From Owenia fusiformis (taxonomy: Eukaryota; Annelida; Polychaeta; Sabellida; Oweniidae): a DNA stretch of 64,000 nucleotides. This document shows, in pieces, positions 62,328 to 64,000 of the stretch (the stretch's first letter is position 1; every line of letters starts with the position of its first letter). The stretch spans positions 12,754,714 through 12,818,713 of the forward strand of contig CAIIXF020000007.1 of assembly GCA_903813345.2 (NCBI GenBank). The letters are read 5' to 3'. The position numbers and the translations under genes are program-made. The notes under the pieces are model-generated. The model did not search any database. It worked only from the letters and a program-made list of their open reading frames with translations, and was not told the DNA's origin.

Positions 62328-64000
62328 GTAAGTCGATATAACCATAGTTTTCTCATTATTAATTGGATTTAATTTGACAGAGTAAGTTTGACATAGATAC
62401 AATATACGTTTTTCAAATGCCTGAGAGAATTTTTACGTAACTTTATTTCATACTGGTTGAAAACAATATATATATGCGTTATGTTATACACTGGTATTCA
62501 TTTATGTTTTGTATTTAAACATAATCATTGATGTTGAGATGGAATTCAACTCCTGAAGTTACAACACTCATATTTAGGGCTGTCTCTTTACTTTTTGGTT
62601 TAGCACCTCTTTGAATTCCTAGCACAGTTTGGGCACTGGGAATATAATACACCTCTAACAAAATAAAATGTTTCTCTCAAGCAGAACATGTCGTGTCTAT
62701 TCTATACATTCAGTCTCCAGACTCATCAAAACAGGGCCAGTGAAGTCACTTGTTTCATGTATTTGATGATTAGTTTAAAGACTGTGCAAAAGAATGGAGG
62801 CTATTTATCAAAAATTTTGAAAATCACGATTCTTGATAATTTATTGTCTTTTGTGGTTTTGATATGGAAATACTGGTATCACAAAAGACCAATGAGTTTT
62901 TCAGTAAACATGACATAGAGGTGTTGTTTCTGAACTTTTGATTCCTTTATTTCCCGATTCCAGATCCCCTGACCACCACCCCCCCCCCCCCAACTAATGT
63001 GTACCAACTTGATTATATTTTCAATTTATTTATTTATTTTGAAGCATCATATATACTCTACAGAATGCAAAGTATAATTGATTGCAGATGACTTGATGAC
63101 TCATGGAGGATGACTGGATCAGTTTAAGAAAAATACAGTCTCGTTTTTACAAATTCTATTTTTCAGAATAAAATTTAGCTGTAAAGAATGTTGGAGTTTC
63201 ATTCATCTCCCTTTTGCTTTTTGTATATTATTTTTCAGAATCTGTTTAAAGCACCTGCTAACGCTAACATACACTCTCTCTCTCCTTCATATCTTCTCTC
63301 TGTTTAAAACATTAAATGATACATACTCTCTGTATGGTAATATTATAGTTATCACATAATATAACATAATTTGCATCACAATAACATTGCATATTTAATC
63401 ATCATCCATATTTTGAGCACAATGATAGTACTAAATAGTTCACAACCCTCTAATTTGTCTAATATACAGTACATATAGGGTGTTTCATAATGACTGTCAC
63501 CAATTTTAGATCCATGTCAATGATCAGTCATGCCAATATTTGGCCCATAAATTCTGAATTGAATAAGCTTTATTATGATACATGTATATAGATTATAAGG
63601 CCATTTGATGCAGGATTGCCTATTGGGGGATGGTCATTATTAACATGTGGAAACTTCCCAGGAAATCTGCGGCCATTTCATCATATCCAACAACTTCAAA
63701 TGGCCTTTCTTTATGAAATTGAAAGTTGTGTTTCCACATTGACAATTTTAATCCATGCCAATATTAATTTTAAGTGAGTGAGCACATAGAAATTGCGACT
63801 TGAAAGATAACATCCTGACTCTCAATTAGGTCATATTGGACATATTGGTCATTTTTATCTCATATTGGACATATTTATCTTAAATTGGACATTTTTATCT
63901 TATATTGGACATATTTATCTCATATTGGACATTTTTATCTCATATTGGATATATTTATCTCATATTGGACATATTTATCTCATATTGGACATATTCTCAT
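62328..64000. other. LRP1 intron 51 to window end, no exon recognised
   Basis: AT-rich, with a C run at 62979, a possible mariner-type end near 63478 (TAGGGTGTTTCATAATGAC), a partial foldback (GGCCATTTGATG about 63600 against CAACTTCAAATGGCC about 63690) and the terminal tandem repeat. Confidence 0.5.
63826..64000. repeat. 20-bp tandem repeat running off the window end
   Basis: Unit CATATTGGACATATTTATCT with the variant CATTTTTATCT, about eight copies, cut by the window border. Whether it reaches the next LRP1 acceptor cannot be seen. Confidence 0.9.

Overview
This is eukaryotic, metazoan DNA. It is AT-rich and intron-dense, with GT-AG introns, many small inverted-repeat transposons, a DIRS-type retroelement, a Penelope-like element and minisatellites. 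That mix suggests an invertebrate, probably marine. I could not fix the phylum from sequence alone.

The backbone of the window is one very long plus-strand gene, an ortholog of the low-density lipoprotein receptor-related protein LRP1 (LRP1/LRP1B type). I could place 51 coding exons between 2493 and 62327. All introns are GT-AG and every junction keeps phase, giving about 2,824 codons of open ectodomain. In order the domains are three LDLa repeats (cluster I), two EGF, propeller 1, EGF, propeller 2, EGF, eight LDLa (cluster II), two EGF, then propellers 3 to 6 each followed by an EGF, then the first five LDLa of cluster III. The signal-peptide exon and the 3' part, including the transmembrane segment and tail, were not found and probably lie outside the window.

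Two intronless Golgi-type glycan enzyme genes sit inside LRP1 introns. An alpha-1,3-fucosyltransferase (GT10) lies on the same strand in the 20-kb intron 2 (13484-14764). A uronyl/heparan 2-O-sulfotransferase-like gene lies on the opposite strand in intron 27 (37403-38347).

The most unusual feature is a recurrent pattern inside LRP1. Tandem duplications straddle 3' splice sites, so an exon is preceded by a ladder of copies of its own acceptor and first bases: 5 x 96 bp before exon 18, 9 x about 127 bp before exon 28, 5 x 20 bp before exon 40, 6 x 58 bp before exon 41, plus weaker cases before exons 34 and 47 and one array abutting the donor of exon 36. Several have short matches at the unit edges, as expected of microhomology-mediated duplication. 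The 96-bp ladder stays open in frame and could give length variants of one LDLa repeat.

Mobile DNA fills the introns. Intron 2 holds a 69/57-bp minisatellite in two blocks, divergent repeats related to an AACGAAGTTCG-type element, a hAT-like MITE and TA-flanked MITEs. Intron 4 holds an internally deleted mariner. Intron 34 holds a 408-bp foldback. Intron 35 holds a 7.3-kb DIRS-like element (a fossil here) that is itself split by an inverted pair of Penelope-like copies.
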